From the NCBI RefSeq assembly GCF_036231965.1, contig NZ_CP109499.1, positions 6,324,001-6,388,000 of the forward strand: a stretch of 64,000 bases of DNA. Direction: 5' to 3'. A program made the position numbers and the translations under genes. Numbering within the stretch: position 1 is the first letter of the stretch; each line of letters opens with the position of its first letter. The notes below the pieces were generated by a model. The model saw nothing but the letters and a program-made list of their open reading frames with translations, searched no databases and was not told the DNA's origin. Below are positions 15,137 through 23,124 of the stretch, piece after piece. Source of the stretch: Streptomyces sp. NBC_01428 (lineage in GTDB: Bacteria > Actinomycetota > Actinomycetes > Streptomycetales > Streptomycetaceae).

Positions 15137-16524
15137 GCGGCGGCTCCTTCCGGGGCGAGTTGGTCGTGCAGGGCTTCGCGTGCTGTTTCGCGGTTGTGCT
15201 GGAGGTCGCGGGCGACGGTGGCGGCGAGGGCGGATTCGCCGGGGGTGTGGCCGTGGCCGGCGTATTGCCAGTCGGCCAGGACGAGGACGGTGTCCGGCTC
15301 GCGGTCGTCCAGGCCGAGGGCTTGGCGTTCCTGTGCGGCGCGGAAGTCGGCGCGGGCCTGGCGGAGTTCGCCGAGGGTGGTGGAGTACCGACGCGACTTG
15401 GAGGAGAAGTGGCCGCGGAACCCGAGCATGTGAGCCCAGGCCCACAGCCGCCGTTCCGGGTAGAGCGGATCGAGGTGCTTGCACGCCTCAATGAGTCGGC
15501 GAGTGTGGTCGGGGATCTCGTGGCGGTCGAGTTCGGAGAGTTCGCCGATGCGTCGGTCGAGGCTGCCGGTGTTCTCGGCGGCTTTGGTGGCGTACTTCGC
15601 GACGTAGGAGGCGACTGCCTGTTCGGTGATGTCGGAGCCGTCTCCGAACGCCTTCACGGGGCGTACGTCGAGCTGCGTTCCCCATCGGAAGGTGCGGGCG
15701 GGTTCGTCCTGGACGGCCGGGGCGGATACCGAGGTGTAGGAGTGCGCCGCGGCGGCGTGGATCGCGTCGGTGAGAAGGCCGGCGCTCGCCCAGGACGGGG
15801 GCGGGGTGTCGGGTCCGTCCGGTCCGTCGAGGCGGATGACGGCGTGGAAGTGGAGGGCGCCGCGCTTTTGGAACTCGGCGACCTTGCCGTACGAGACCCG
15901 CACATGGGCGGATAGTTCACTTCGAGTGAGGCCGGCGCGGGCGGCGACCTCGCGGCGGAGTCGGGTGGTGAAGCGCTGCCAGAGGTCGCCTGCCTGGTTG
16001 TTGAAGAGGACCGCTCCCGCGTAGTCGTAGGTGGCCGGGTCGAGTGCCGTGCCGAGGGTGGGGTCGTCGGCGGGGTGGCGGGTGCCGCAGCGGCAGATGC
16101 CTCGCTCGGGACGGTTGTGGACGGGGCCGAAGGACGGGGCTGTGAGCGTGGCGAAGACCCTGGGGTGATCGCGGACGGTGGAGGGGATGTCGCGGCGGTC
16201 GTCGCCCGCCAGGCCCGCGCGGATCAGGTGGTAGGTGTCGCCCGCGTACGTCCAGGCGCAGGACGGGCAGCGGGAGGCCCGGCGGTTGCCGCACGCGACC
16301 CGCAGCCGTCCGCCCGGCTCGGATTCGGTCGAGTAGTGGTGGAGGGTCTCGCCGGTGGTCTTGTCCTTGCTGAGGGTCCAGCCGGTGAGGTGGATGGGGT
16401 CGGCGCAGCCGCCGGTGCGGCGGATCTGCTCGTGCCAGCGGTCGAAGTCGTCGGCCGAAGCCACCCTCAGCAGATCGCCGAGGGTGGTCGGGTCGAGCTG
16501 GGTTGCGAGGTTCAACGGCGCCAT
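15133..16524 (-). CDS. repSA: RepSA-type rolling-circle replication initiator
   Basis: The 463-residue protein matches the RepSA family of actinomycete integrative elements. It has a Cys-rich zinc-finger-like region (ACGNRRASRCPSC, then CRCGTRH), the HUH metal motif LHFHAVI (H225-F-H227), and the downstream SYVAKYATK motif with Y307/K310 and Y311/K314 supplying the nicking tyrosine. It would nick a double-strand origin and start rolling-circle replication after excision. The upstream small gene overlaps its start. The protein looks intact, so replication may still be possible even though transfer genes are lost. Confidence 0.9.
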   Translation of the reverse strand: MAPLNLATQLDPTTLGDLLRVASADDFDRWHEQIRRTGGCADPIHLTGWTLSKDKTTGETLHHYSTESEPGGRLRVACGNRRASRCPSCAWTYAGDTYHLIRAGLAGDDRRDIPSTVRDHPRVFATLTAPSFGPVHNRPERGICRCGTRHPADDPTLGTALDPATYDYAGAVLFNNQAGDLWQRFTTRLRREVAARAGLTRSELSAHVRVSYGKVAEFQKRGALHFHAVIRLDGPDGPDTPPPSWASAGLLTDAIHAAAAHSYTSVSAPAVQDEPARTFRWGTQLDVRPVKAFGDGSDITEQAVASYVAKYATKAAENTGSLDRRIGELSELDRHEIPDHTRRLIEACKHLDPLYPERRLWAWAHMLGFRGHFSSKSRRYSTTLGELRQARADFRAAQERQALGLDDREPDTVLVLADWQYAGHGHTPGESALAATVARDLQHNRETAREALHDQLAPEGAAA

Positions 16525-16715
16525 CCCCGCTTCTGAGGGGTGCTGGCGTTGCGGCTGGACGCCTCGTTGGAGGAGCGGCCGGCGGGGGTGCCCTTCGCGG
16601 CGCGGTCCTTGTCGTGCAGGTGGTGCGCCTTGGCGATCTTCTTCAGGCGGTCGTAGTCGCCGTCGATCGGGTCCGGCGGAATGCGGTCGACTCCTCGGCT
16701 CCAGTTGCGCGGCAT
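16512..16715 (-). CDS. Small conserved AICE protein of unknown function
   Basis: A 67-residue basic protein (MPRNWSRGVDRIP...) overlaps the start of repSA by 13 nt and begins with an ATG that overlaps the stop of the next small gene (ATGA). The compact overlaps argue that it is translated. It has no Cys motifs or membrane helix; a role as accessory replication or copy-control factor is inference from position only. Confidence 0.65.
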   Translation of the reverse strand: MPRNWSRGVDRIPPDPIDGDYDRLKKIAKAHHLHDKDRAAKGTPAGRSSNEASSRNASTPQKRGWRR

Positions 16716-16900
16716 CAGACGCTCACCGCCTGACGCACGGCGGGGCGGGTGGTCGTGCCGGTGCCGTGGCAGGCCGGGCAGTGGGCGGTAATGGTCCGCA
16801 GGTGTCCACGTCGGTCGCGGCCGCCGAGGGTGACGGCGGCGGAGGCGAAGCCGTCGCAGTCGGGGCAGATCCGGGACCGGGCTCGGGTGCGGTGCGTCAT
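16715..16900 (-). CDS. Small double-CxxC zinc-finger protein of AICE operon
   Basis: The 61-residue protein contains CPDCDGF and CPACHGTGT, two CxxC knuckles with DnaJ-zinc-finger-like spacing. It is likely a metal-binding DNA- or protein-contact module. It sits as the first recognisable gene of the zinc finger - small protein - repSA - xis - int overlap chain. The promoter is not obvious; the region upstream now holds the truncated GGDEF gene, so the native promoter may have been lost or lie within that fragment. Confidence 0.7.
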   Translation of the reverse strand: MTHRTRARSRICPDCDGFASAAVTLGGRDRRGHLRTITAHCPACHGTGTTTRPAVRQAVSV

Positions 16901-16990
16901 GCCGGGAGTTCCTTTCGATTGCGGTTGGAAGGGGCCGGACCGTCCGGGCGGCGGCGATGCTTGGCGGCTTGTGCGTCGCCCGGAGGCCGG

Positions 16991-17290
16991 TCAGGCGGAG
17001 GCGGGGCGTTGCCCGCGGCGGGTGGCGCGTCCCTTGGCCGCGTACATGGCAGCGTCGGCAGCGGCCAGGGCGTCGGGGAGCGTGCGGGTGGGCAGGTCGG
17101 CAAGGCGGCACGAGCCCAACGAGGCGGCGAGCGGCAACATCTGTCCGGCGTGGAGGAAGGGCCGGTGCAGATCGCGGCTCAAGTCCCCCAGCTGGGCCCC
17201 AGCGAGGGGATCGACGACGGCGACGAACTCGTCACCTCCGAGCCGTCCAGCGATGCCGTGCCGCCCGCACCAGTTGGACGGCAACGGGCC
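16991..17290 (-). pseudogene. Truncated GGDEF-domain gene (5' half deleted)
   Basis: The frame reads WCGRHGIAGRLGGDEFVAVVD...ADAAMYAAKGRATR, the second half of a GGDEF domain with intact GGDEF signature. Such short GGDEF-like genes are common next to the replication genes of Streptomyces integrative elements. Everything upstream of the PSNWCGRHG segment is missing: the frame is closed by a TGA at 17291-17293 and only a TTG (17284) could start it. The N-terminal half and the usual spd/tra genes beyond it appear deleted, with the junction near 17285-17300. Confidence 0.8.
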
Positions 17291-17342
17291 TCACGTGCGG
17301 AGTCATGACGGCCGGCAGCTGCTTCGTGGTTAAGGCGTGCTG

Positions 17343-17726
17343 ATGCCGGCATCAGAGGGGCCACGGCAGGAAACGAGGCAGCTCACGCAGCTGGGGGACG
17401 TGCACGACTTCCTCGATGAGGTTCGGTTGCGCCCCGGGATGTGGCTGCGTGGCAGTTCCTTGCAGCATCTTGAGTCGGTGCTCATCGGATACCGAGTCGC
17501 CTTGGGAGTGCACGGCATCCCGGAGGACTTCGACTTCTGGAGTCCCGGCAGTCAGGGGCCGTTCGCGGAGTGGCTCTGGCAGCGCCTGGGCCATAAGTAC
17601 CCCAGCGCTCTGGGATGGGCGGTCGAGATCGAGCGCGAGGCTGAAGCGACGAACAAGCCCGCGGTGGAGCTGTTCTTCAGCTTGCTGGACGAGTACCGCG
17701 CGGAGCGCAGCGAAGCCAAGGGATAG
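17343..17726 (+). CDS. Conserved hypothetical Streptomyces protein
   Basis: The 127-residue protein is acidic and reads as a compact globular domain: VHDFLDEVRLRPGMW, GYRVALGVHGIPEDFDFWS, FAEWLWQRLG, LGWAVEIEREA, VELFFSLLDEYR. I recognise the pattern as a recurrent actinomycete hypothetical, with no described activity. ATG 17343 is chosen because AAGG lies 8 nt upstream. It lies directly beside the deletion junction in the element, on the strand opposite the rep operon. An immunity-type role is possible but unsupported. Confidence 0.72.
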   Translation: MPASEGPRQETRQLTQLGDVHDFLDEVRLRPGMWLRGSSLQHLESVLIGYRVALGVHGIPEDFDFWSPGSQGPFAEWLWQRLGHKYPSALGWAVEIEREAEATNKPAVELFFSLLDEYRAERSEAKG

Positions 17727-18235
17727 AACTTTCTCTACTTCATTCAAGCCCCGGCTGCGCTCCGCTCCGCCGGGCGCGCTTCCCGGCTCCGCTGCGGGCG
17801 CCGCTCCTGCCTTCGGCCCGCTCCGCCCGCGCTGCGCCGACGCGCGCCCACATGTGGATAGGGCCGGGTGGCCATGAGAGTCGATCACCGCATAGCGCGG
17901 CCACGGTCAAGAACAGAGCCTCCGGCGGGGGATCGGCCGGCACCGGGATAGAGGGGGCGCCGTTCCCGGCCGCGGGTCCACAGTGGCGTGCGTGGGGAAC
18001 TCCCATCCCGTCCGCCATCGACCCAGGCGAAGCCGAGCAGACGCGGCCCATGGCGTCCAGGTCGTTCGTACAGTGGCGCGCTCCACCTGGACGCCATGAA
18101 CCACGCCCGCTCCACGGTGTGTGGGTCGACGGCGGACGGGAAGGGAGCTGAGGTGGGTTGTGGGCTGATTTACCTCCTAGGCCGCCGCGGAAGGGACGAC
18201 GATGCTCCGTCGCATGATTCCGCGCATCTCAATGA
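17727..18235. other. Non-coding region with large inverted duplication; candidate element origin
   Basis: No gene is convincing here. At 17750-17840 GCTCCGC/GCTGCGC-type heptamers recur densely. A roughly 72-bp arm (17991-18062) is repeated in inverted orientation at 18085-18156 around a 22-nt centre. The innermost 14 bp (CATGGCGTCCAGGT, 18049-18062, with 18085-18098) are perfect, and an outer 19-bp block (18007-18025 with 18122-18140) has one mismatch. Such structure would suit a rolling-circle origin or transfer locus; that is inference. Confidence 0.45.
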
Positions 18236-18397
18236 GCCGGTCCCCGAACGCTGATTGCCGAAACCCTTGTTGCCGCCAATGACTACTTGGCACGGTTGCG
18301 TGATCTTGGTAAGGCTAAGCCGGACTTCTGCCGCAGTAGCCGAAGGACAAGCAAGGTTCTCGTGCCCGGGCGCCTGCGGTTCATCTACGCTTCCTGA
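18236..18397 (+). pseudogene. C-terminal fragment of an unidentified gene
   Basis: After an in-frame TGA at 18233 the frame codes AETLVAANDYLARLRDLG...RRTSKVLVPGRLRFIYAS and stops at 18395-18397. The composition looks like real protein, with a helical segment and a basic tail, but there is no ATG or GTG start, only CTG/TTG codons. It is probably the 3' remnant of a gene cut by the rearrangement that shortened this element. I do not recognise the family. Confidence 0.35.
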
Positions 18398-18504
18398 TCT
18401 CCAGGATGCCCGCTCGGGTCCTGTTCGTAGAGAAGACGACTTCGCCGTGAGCTTCCAATAGAGTTCTCCCCACCTGGCAGCCAAGCAAAAATAGGAGGTA
18501 ACCG

Positions 18505-20148
18505 ATGTCCGATTCTCATGTCGACCTGTCAAACCACTCGGCTACGTTGCTCTTTGGGGAACACTTTGTTCGCTATGTTCTGGCCCTAGATGAAGGCGAG
18601 TTTGCATATAGTCCAAGCAACTCAGCACAAGCTGCCGGACTCGCAGTTATGAACGAAGTCTCAAAAGCGACCGCGACGGAACACCCTGATGTCCGATCGG
18701 CCAATCTTGCTGTCTATCTTTGCCGATACGTCAACGACACTGCCATCGCCAACGCAATCCGTGAGTCTTGCGGTGGAGAGTTTCCACCTCCCGACCCAGA
18801 GACGGACGATGCACTACTTAATTCTCTGCTTTCAGTTGGCCGCCAACTCTACCCGGGTTTTCTCATCTCCCCTCCGTCCCCTGATCCATTGAATTCACAC
18901 TTTGCGTGTGGCGCTGAAATTTCAGCGCACTCCAGCGGAAAGGGCTTGGAGAGGAAGGTACTCAGCGACCCCGATCTTAGCCGCCTGTTCCCAGGGTCTA
19001 GTCATTTGCTCGCCTTGTCCGATCGAGAATTGATGCGCGAATTGAACTCGGTGACATCCCTCGTGACAACCTCAAGTATTCGGGGCTGTCTGCCACTACA
19101 GGTCTACAGCCTCGGTGTTCACGTCCTAAACGGAGCATTCCGAAGAATTACCTTGAGCGGCAAACCTTCTATGAGCCGCTTCCTTACGGAGATCTCGCGC
19201 GTTCTCGATGAGATGCGCGCCCTGGCTAGAGGGGAGGAGACCCACCTGCCGGTAGCCATCGGCCTGGGAGGTCTGGTCGTATCGGAAGGAATTAGCTTGT
19301 CGCTCGGACGAGCGAAACTAGCCAACCGGGAGTTCTATCACCGAAGCCAGTATCACGCGTTCATTCAACCTACCCTCACGTTCAATCTCCCCATAAAGCT
19401 GCTCAATGTTTGCAAGGTTGAATTCACCGAGAACGGGATCACACAATCGGATGTAGCGAAGTTCCAGACTGAATTTGACATGTGGGATAAAACGCTTGAT
19501 GAAATCGTAACTCGCGCGTCTTTTTCCCTTTTGATGGCCTCTGGCGATCCCTGCCCTTCTGGTGGTTACCCGGCATTCACAGGAGTGCTGCATCCATTTG
19601 TCTTCCACCCCACCATGTACGGCCGCGAGCGGCTCACGCCCGTAGTGAAGGGAATCGCAATCGACCAGGCCTATGCCACCAAGGCCCGAGCTTGGGCGTC
19701 TACCCTTGAAACGAGTCATCCGAAAAATCTAAACGTTGCGCTGCGAAGAATCGTCAAAGCTGCGAATGGGAGGCTGGAGCCGGCCGACATTCTAGTAGAC
19801 GCCGTACTCGCCTGGGAAAATATGTTCAGTGGAACGCCGGAAACCAACCTGCGTGTCTGCGGATCCATCGCTCACATTCTAGAACCTAACGACTTCGACA
19901 AGCGCTTCGAACTTTTCAGGGAGCTTAAGAAGATCTACACGATGCGCAGTAATATCGTTCACGGTAAATCGGAGCCATCTTTGGTGCAGTTGCATTCAGC
20001 GGCAGAATCGGCGCTCGAAACCGCCCTCAGTAGCATGCGGGCACTTTACCGAATTCCCGAACTTCTCTCGGCAAAAGACGCAGCTGAACGGGGATCAATG
20101 ACTCTCCTGGGCATCGCTTCGACGTCGAAGCAGCAGAAAGAAGCATGA
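18505..20148 (+). CDS. HEPN-domain protein (ApeA-like C-terminus), candidate defence RNase
   Basis: This 547-residue protein is clearly AT-richer than its surroundings and has a strong site AGGAGG at 18493-18498. The C-terminal 130 residues match the Apea-type HEPN fold: LAWENMFSGTPETNLRV, then FRELKKIYTMRSNIVHGKSE, with the RNase motif R481-x4-H486. Known HEPN proteins of this type (for example ApeA) are anti-phage RNases or toxins. The first 400 residues show no domain I can name; they contain moderately hydrophobic strands and may be a sensor. It stands alone, convergent with the two-TM gene, in an integrated element. Confidence 0.75.
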   Translation: MSDSHVDLSNHSATLLFGEHFVRYVLALDEGEFAYSPSNSAQAAGLAVMNEVSKATATEHPDVRSANLAVYLCRYVNDTAIANAIRESCGGEFPPPDPETDDALLNSLLSVGRQLYPGFLISPPSPDPLNSHFACGAEISAHSSGKGLERKVLSDPDLSRLFPGSSHLLALSDRELMRELNSVTSLVTTSSIRGCLPLQVYSLGVHVLNGAFRRITLSGKPSMSRFLTEISRVLDEMRALARGEETHLPVAIGLGGLVVSEGISLSLGRAKLANREFYHRSQYHAFIQPTLTFNLPIKLLNVCKVEFTENGITQSDVAKFQTEFDMWDKTLDEIVTRASFSLLMASGDPCPSGGYPAFTGVLHPFVFHPTMYGRERLTPVVKGIAIDQAYATKARAWASTLETSHPKNLNVALRRIVKAANGRLEPADILVDAVLAWENMFSGTPETNLRVCGSIAHILEPNDFDKRFELFRELKKIYTMRSNIVHGKSEPSLVQLHSAAESALETALSSMRALYRIPELLSAKDAAERGSMTLLGIASTSKQQKEA

Positions 20149-20599
20149 CATGGAGCGGTCCAAGGCCGCGCGTCCTGTGGCAGATCGCTGCGTTTGCGTT
20201 GCAGAGGTCACCAGCTCAGGCAACAAAATGAGTGTCTGGCCCTGGCGTCAGCCGACGGCCGCAGCCCGAGCGGGCTCGGATCGAGCTTGTAAAGCGGCGC
20301 TCACGCACGAGCGCCCTCCCGGGCCGTGGAAGGGCGCTCAATGGTGACCAACGTCGATAGGTGACAGCTCGGCAGCAGGTCAGAGCATTGATCGATTAGG
20401 CGGCCACAGGTCACGGCCCCGCGTGATTAGTTGTGGCTGTGCAGAGCGCGGTGCCCAAAGTCCGGTCCGCCTCTGGGGCGTGCGAGGTCGCCTGACGCCG
20501 ACCCACCAATAACAGAAGTCCACGGCATCTGAGCTGTTCGGAGCCGTGGACTTCTGCAGTCCCGCTGATCAGGGGAAGGGCCGGCTTGTGACGTCCCCT
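20149..20599. other. Intergenic region between convergent cargo genes, with two terminators
   Basis: No gene is supported. GAGCGCCCT (20309-20317) pairs with AGGGCGCTC (20331-20339) downstream of the HEPN gene. AGAAGTCCACGGC (20514-20526) pairs with GCCGTGGACTTCT (20543-20555) downstream of the two-TM gene, which reads the other way. These are the likely ends of the two convergent transcripts. Confidence 0.6.
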
Positions 20600-21370
20600 T
20601 TACGGAAGTGACGCATACAGGCGCCCTGACTCCCACTTCCTATCAAACTGTGTCTTGAAGAAGTCGTACCATCCGGGATCGTTCTGCCGGGTGACTGTGA
20701 AGGTTGGACGCTGCCAATGATCCGCCCGGAAAGTCGCTATTCGCATAACGATTTTTCCATGTTTGGTTGACGGATCGGAAGCGATTACGGTGTTATGGGG
20801 AACGTAACTGAGGGTCTTGATCTCCAACTTTCCGACTATGGTCCCTTCGATTGGTGCAGACAATCTTCTAAGGTTGGCCTCTAGGTTGGAGCTAAGCTCG
20901 TCCGCACCGTGATTTTCTGCCTCGCTTGCCGCGATAGTCATGGCCATGCTGTTCGGCTCAATCACGAGAATTTTGATATGTAGACCTGCGGTGACAGCTC
21001 TCCTGATCTCATCCGCGTAGGAGACAAGGTGTATTCCGAGCGTCCAGCCGTGAAGCCATACTTCTCGCGATGATGAGATCATCTCCCTGATCTCATCCCT
21101 GTCGTCAACCTCGGAGAAGAAGCGATCTGCGCTCGGTCGGGCTTTGATTTCAGTCAAAGACTGATTGATCTGCTCACTCTGTGAGCGCGATCGCAAAAGA
21201 GATATGGCCACAAGAGCTAGGATTGCTAGAATTCCGGAGGTTATTACCTCCTTTGAGACGTTCCCCGCTAGTCCTAGAACGCCAAATGTCACCGCTGCCA
21301 CTAGGGTTACGTAGAGATCCAAGCTGCGTATAGCAGCATGCACCATGATCGAAAACCTCGGACCGGGCAT
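20600..21370 (-). CDS. Two-TM membrane protein with DUF5919/PLD-like cytosolic domain
   Basis: Residues 17-36 and 42-60 are two hydrophobic helices, followed by a linker and a soluble domain: FFSEVDDRDEIREMISSSREVWLHGWTL, HIKILVIEPNS, LSYVPHNTVIASDPS, GKIVMRIATFR, FFKTQFDRKW. The pattern is that of DUF5919/phospholipase-D-like domains seen at the ends of regulator and conflict proteins, but a full HxKx4D catalytic motif is not visible (only HGK). Two-TM plus sensor architecture resembles membrane effectors of defence systems. The first ATG (21370) follows GGGGGGG closely; ATG 21346 is an alternative. It is AT-rich like the HEPN gene. Confidence 0.65.
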   Translation of the reverse strand: MPGPRFSIMVHAAIRSLDLYVTLVAAVTFGVLGLAGNVSKEVITSGILAILALVAISLLRSRSQSEQINQSLTEIKARPSADRFFSEVDDRDEIREMISSSREVWLHGWTLGIHLVSYADEIRRAVTAGLHIKILVIEPNSMAMTIAASEAENHGADELSSNLEANLRRLSAPIEGTIVGKLEIKTLSYVPHNTVIASDPSTKHGKIVMRIATFRADHWQRPTFTVTRQNDPGWYDFFKTQFDRKWESGRLYASLP

Positions 21371-21436
21371 GTCCCCCCCGTATAGCGGACCTTCTCCGCA
21401 AGGGTTCTCTCCAACTTGGTATGTCTCGAACCGTGC

Positions 21437-21709
21437 ATGGAACAGAACAGTGCGCGTGGTCCGCTGGCCCCCGAGGTGGCGGCTGCGGACGCCGGGCAGT
21501 AGAGGCGATCACCGGTCTCCGGCGCTGGGGTACTCATACGTGTAGACGGCGCGCTGTACGCCATAGCGTTGGCGGAGGTCACGGCCATGCCGCTCGGGAT
21601 GGACCCCCCGGCCCTCGGGGCCTTCGTCAGTGGGGAGGTCGTGTGGCACGTCGCCCACAACCACCAGGTCAAGGTCCGGCTCGATGAGTGGCTGGCAGCC
21701 GACGAGTGA
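21437..21709 (+). pseudogene. Small hypothetical gene with in-frame amber stop
   Basis: One frame from ATG 21437 to TGA 21707-21709 codes MEQNSARGPLAPEVAAADAGQ, then TAG at 21500-21502, then RRSPVSGAG, VLIRVDGALYAIALAEVTA and VVWHVAHNHQVKVRLDEWL. Both sides read as one small protein of about 90 residues, with strand-rich codon-biased sequence, interrupted by the single stop. It is either inactivated by a point mutation (TAC or similar to TAG) or read through. No other start with a ribosome binding site serves the second half except ATG 21587. Confidence 0.5.
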
Positions 21710-22067
21710 CCTCCGCTGGGCCGTCCGAGGCCGCTCAGTGGTGACCGGCGACGTCTACTAACGACAGCCGTAGCCCGCGACAGCCGCAGGCCACCCGTTT
21801 GGATCTGCGAAACTGCTACAGCCATGCCTAGGCCCGGAGAACTGAACTTACGTTCGCTGGCCTTATGCGCCAGGAGTCGTCAATCGGAACGTGCCACAGC
21901 CGTGCCACATCGTGCGGTCAACCACGGTCAACGACGGCTCGCAGCAGTCGAGATGTGCTGTTCACCAGGGCCGGCGCTATAGCCGGAGTGACGTGGACGG
22001 AGAAGCCGACGACCATGTCCGCCCTTACAAGACAGCGATCCAGCTCTCGAAGACCAGAGCCTTGCGA
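21710..22067. other. Right-end non-coding region with arm repeats and second att-like core
   Basis: No gene is supported. GTGCCAC at 21891-21897 and 21902-21908 repeats the left-end pair with the same 11-bp spacing. About 110 bp beyond lies CCGCCCTTACAAG (22019-22031), identical to the anticodon stem-loop of tRNA-Val (13649-13661). The left arm pair is about 120 bp from its core, so the geometry is mirrored. The sequence after 22031 is not tRNA-like. Confidence 0.55.
22019..22031 (+). repeat. Second copy of tRNA-Val att core (13 bp exact)
   Basis: CCGCCCTTACAAG is identical to 13649-13661. It could be the att core of an element end, leaving 22032-22455 as remnant of a second, adjacent element. 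The tRNA 3' half does not follow it directly. Confidence 0.5.
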
Positions 22068-22334
22068 TCAGTACGGCCGCGGGACCTGGTGGGCGTCCAG
22101 CGCGGCGGTGTATCGCTCTAGCACCTCATCGAGGTCAGCCAGTAGAAGGCCGGCGGTTTCCCGCGCTCCGGCGAGGTCGCCCTGGTCGCATGCTTCGAGG
22201 ACTTCGGCAACTTCGCTGCGGATGACGGAGAGGGAGTCCCCCTGGATCAAGACGCCGGGGAACCGGCGCGGAGGCAGGCGCACCACAGCGTTGTTCCCGC
22301 CGTCCGTGAACAGCTCTGCCTCAACACGTTCCAT
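22068..22334 (-). CDS. DUF6959 family protein
   Basis: The 88-residue protein starts MERVEAELFTDGGNNAVVRLPPRRFPGVLIQGDSL, which I recognise as the DUF6959 pattern found widely in Streptomyces chromosomes. The second half is helical (VAEVLEACDQGDLAGARETAGLLLADLDEVLERYTAAL). ATG 22334 is chosen over upstream MMSAGDV because family members begin at MERVEAE. The function is unknown. It lies between the second att-like core and the displaced tRNA 3' half, so it may be cargo of this or an older element. Confidence 0.75.
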   Translation of the reverse strand: MERVEAELFTDGGNNAVVRLPPRRFPGVLIQGDSLSVIRSEVAEVLEACDQGDLAGARETAGLLLADLDEVLERYTAALDAHQVPRPY

Positions 22335-22455
22335 GGCACCATCCAACCTGACATCACCGGCTGACATCAACGACGGCGTACGCAGGCAGCCTTGAGCAGC
22401 CGAACGCGCCCGACGAACGAGGACCTAAAAGCTCCAGGGCGGTTGTTGGATCGAA

Positions 22456-22500
22456 CTTACGAGGCGGATGTCGGCGTTTCGGAACCGTCCACACCCAGCA
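22456..22500 (+). repeat. attR: displaced, decayed tRNA-Val 3' half
   Basis: This 45-nt segment matches tRNA positions 13654-13698 at 39 sites, from the anticodon loop to the CCA end. The mismatches break the T-loop consensus and acceptor stem, as expected for a displaced 3' half no longer under selection. It marks the outer right boundary of the integrated DNA. Confidence 0.75.
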
Positions 22501-22504
22501 GACA

Positions 22505-22537
22505 AAGGACCCCCAGCCGATCACGGCTGGGGGCCTT
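22505..22537 (+). terminator. Terminator hairpin behind displaced tRNA 3' half
   Basis: AAGGACCCCCAGCCG pairs with CGGCTGGGGGCCTT around an ATCA loop, with one bulged A. It is probably the original chromosomal terminator of the tRNA gene, now separated from the functional copy by about 8.8 kb. Confidence 0.65.
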
Positions 22538-22683
22538 GACGTTCCGGTCCGAAGGGGGCGCCGGATCCCGTCGCTCTGCAGGTGCCGCGTCGTCAGCCGA
22601 AGCGTGTGAGTGGCTGCTTCATGCCTGGGTGGCAACGGGCATCGTGTGGTGAGCCGTCGTTGTGGGAGGGCCATCGCCCCGGT

Positions 22684-23124
22684 TCAGTTCAGTTGCTCCG
22701 CCAAGCCGACGATGATGCCCTCCGGGCCGCGGACGTAGCAGAGCAGGTAGCTGTTCTCGAAGCGGGCGATCTCTCCGACGAGTTCGGCGCCGTGAGGGCG
22801 CAGGCGGGCGACGGTGTCCTCGATGTCGTCGACGGCGAACATGACGCGGTGCGTGCCCAGGATGTTGTGCGGTGGGTTGCGCGGTCCGGCACTTGTTGCC
22901 AGCGGGCTACGGTACTTCGCCAGTTCGAGGCGGCTGTGTCCGTCCGGGGTCCGGACCATCGCGATGTCGCAGCGGACGCCGTCGAGTCCGGTGCACTGGT
23001 CGGCGACGAGGCCCTCGACCGTCGCCCTGCCCTCCAGCTCCATACCGAGTTCCACGAAGAACGCGACGGCGGCGTCCAGGTCCTCGACGACGATGCCGAC
23101 GTTGTCCATCCGCTGAATCGCCAT
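22684..23124 (-). CDS. VOC family (glyoxalase-like) protein
   Basis: The 146-residue protein has the beta-alpha-beta-beta-beta repeat of the vicinal oxygen chelate fold: MDNVGIVVEDLDAAVAFFVELGMEL in the first half and HRVMFAVDDIEDTVARLRPHGAELVGEI in the second. YVRGPEGIIVGLAEQL is the typical C-terminal strand, with E near the metal site. Members are dioxygenases, isomerases or drug-binding proteins; the substrate cannot be told. ATG 23124 is supported by AGGAGA upstream. It is the first chromosomal gene after the integrated element. Confidence 0.9.
   Translation of the reverse strand: MAIQRMDNVGIVVEDLDAAVAFFVELGMELEGRATVEGLVADQCTGLDGVRCDIAMVRTPDGHSRLELAKYRSPLATSAGPRNPPHNILGTHRVMFAVDDIEDTVARLRPHGAELVGEIARFENSYLLCYVRGPEGIIVGLAEQLN

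Noticed and set aside
16897..17103. A 68-codon minus-strand frame ending ATGA-overlapped with the zinc-finger gene
   Set aside because: The overlap is attractive, but the product is Pro/Arg low-complexity and the same strand carries the clear GGDEF remnant in another frame.
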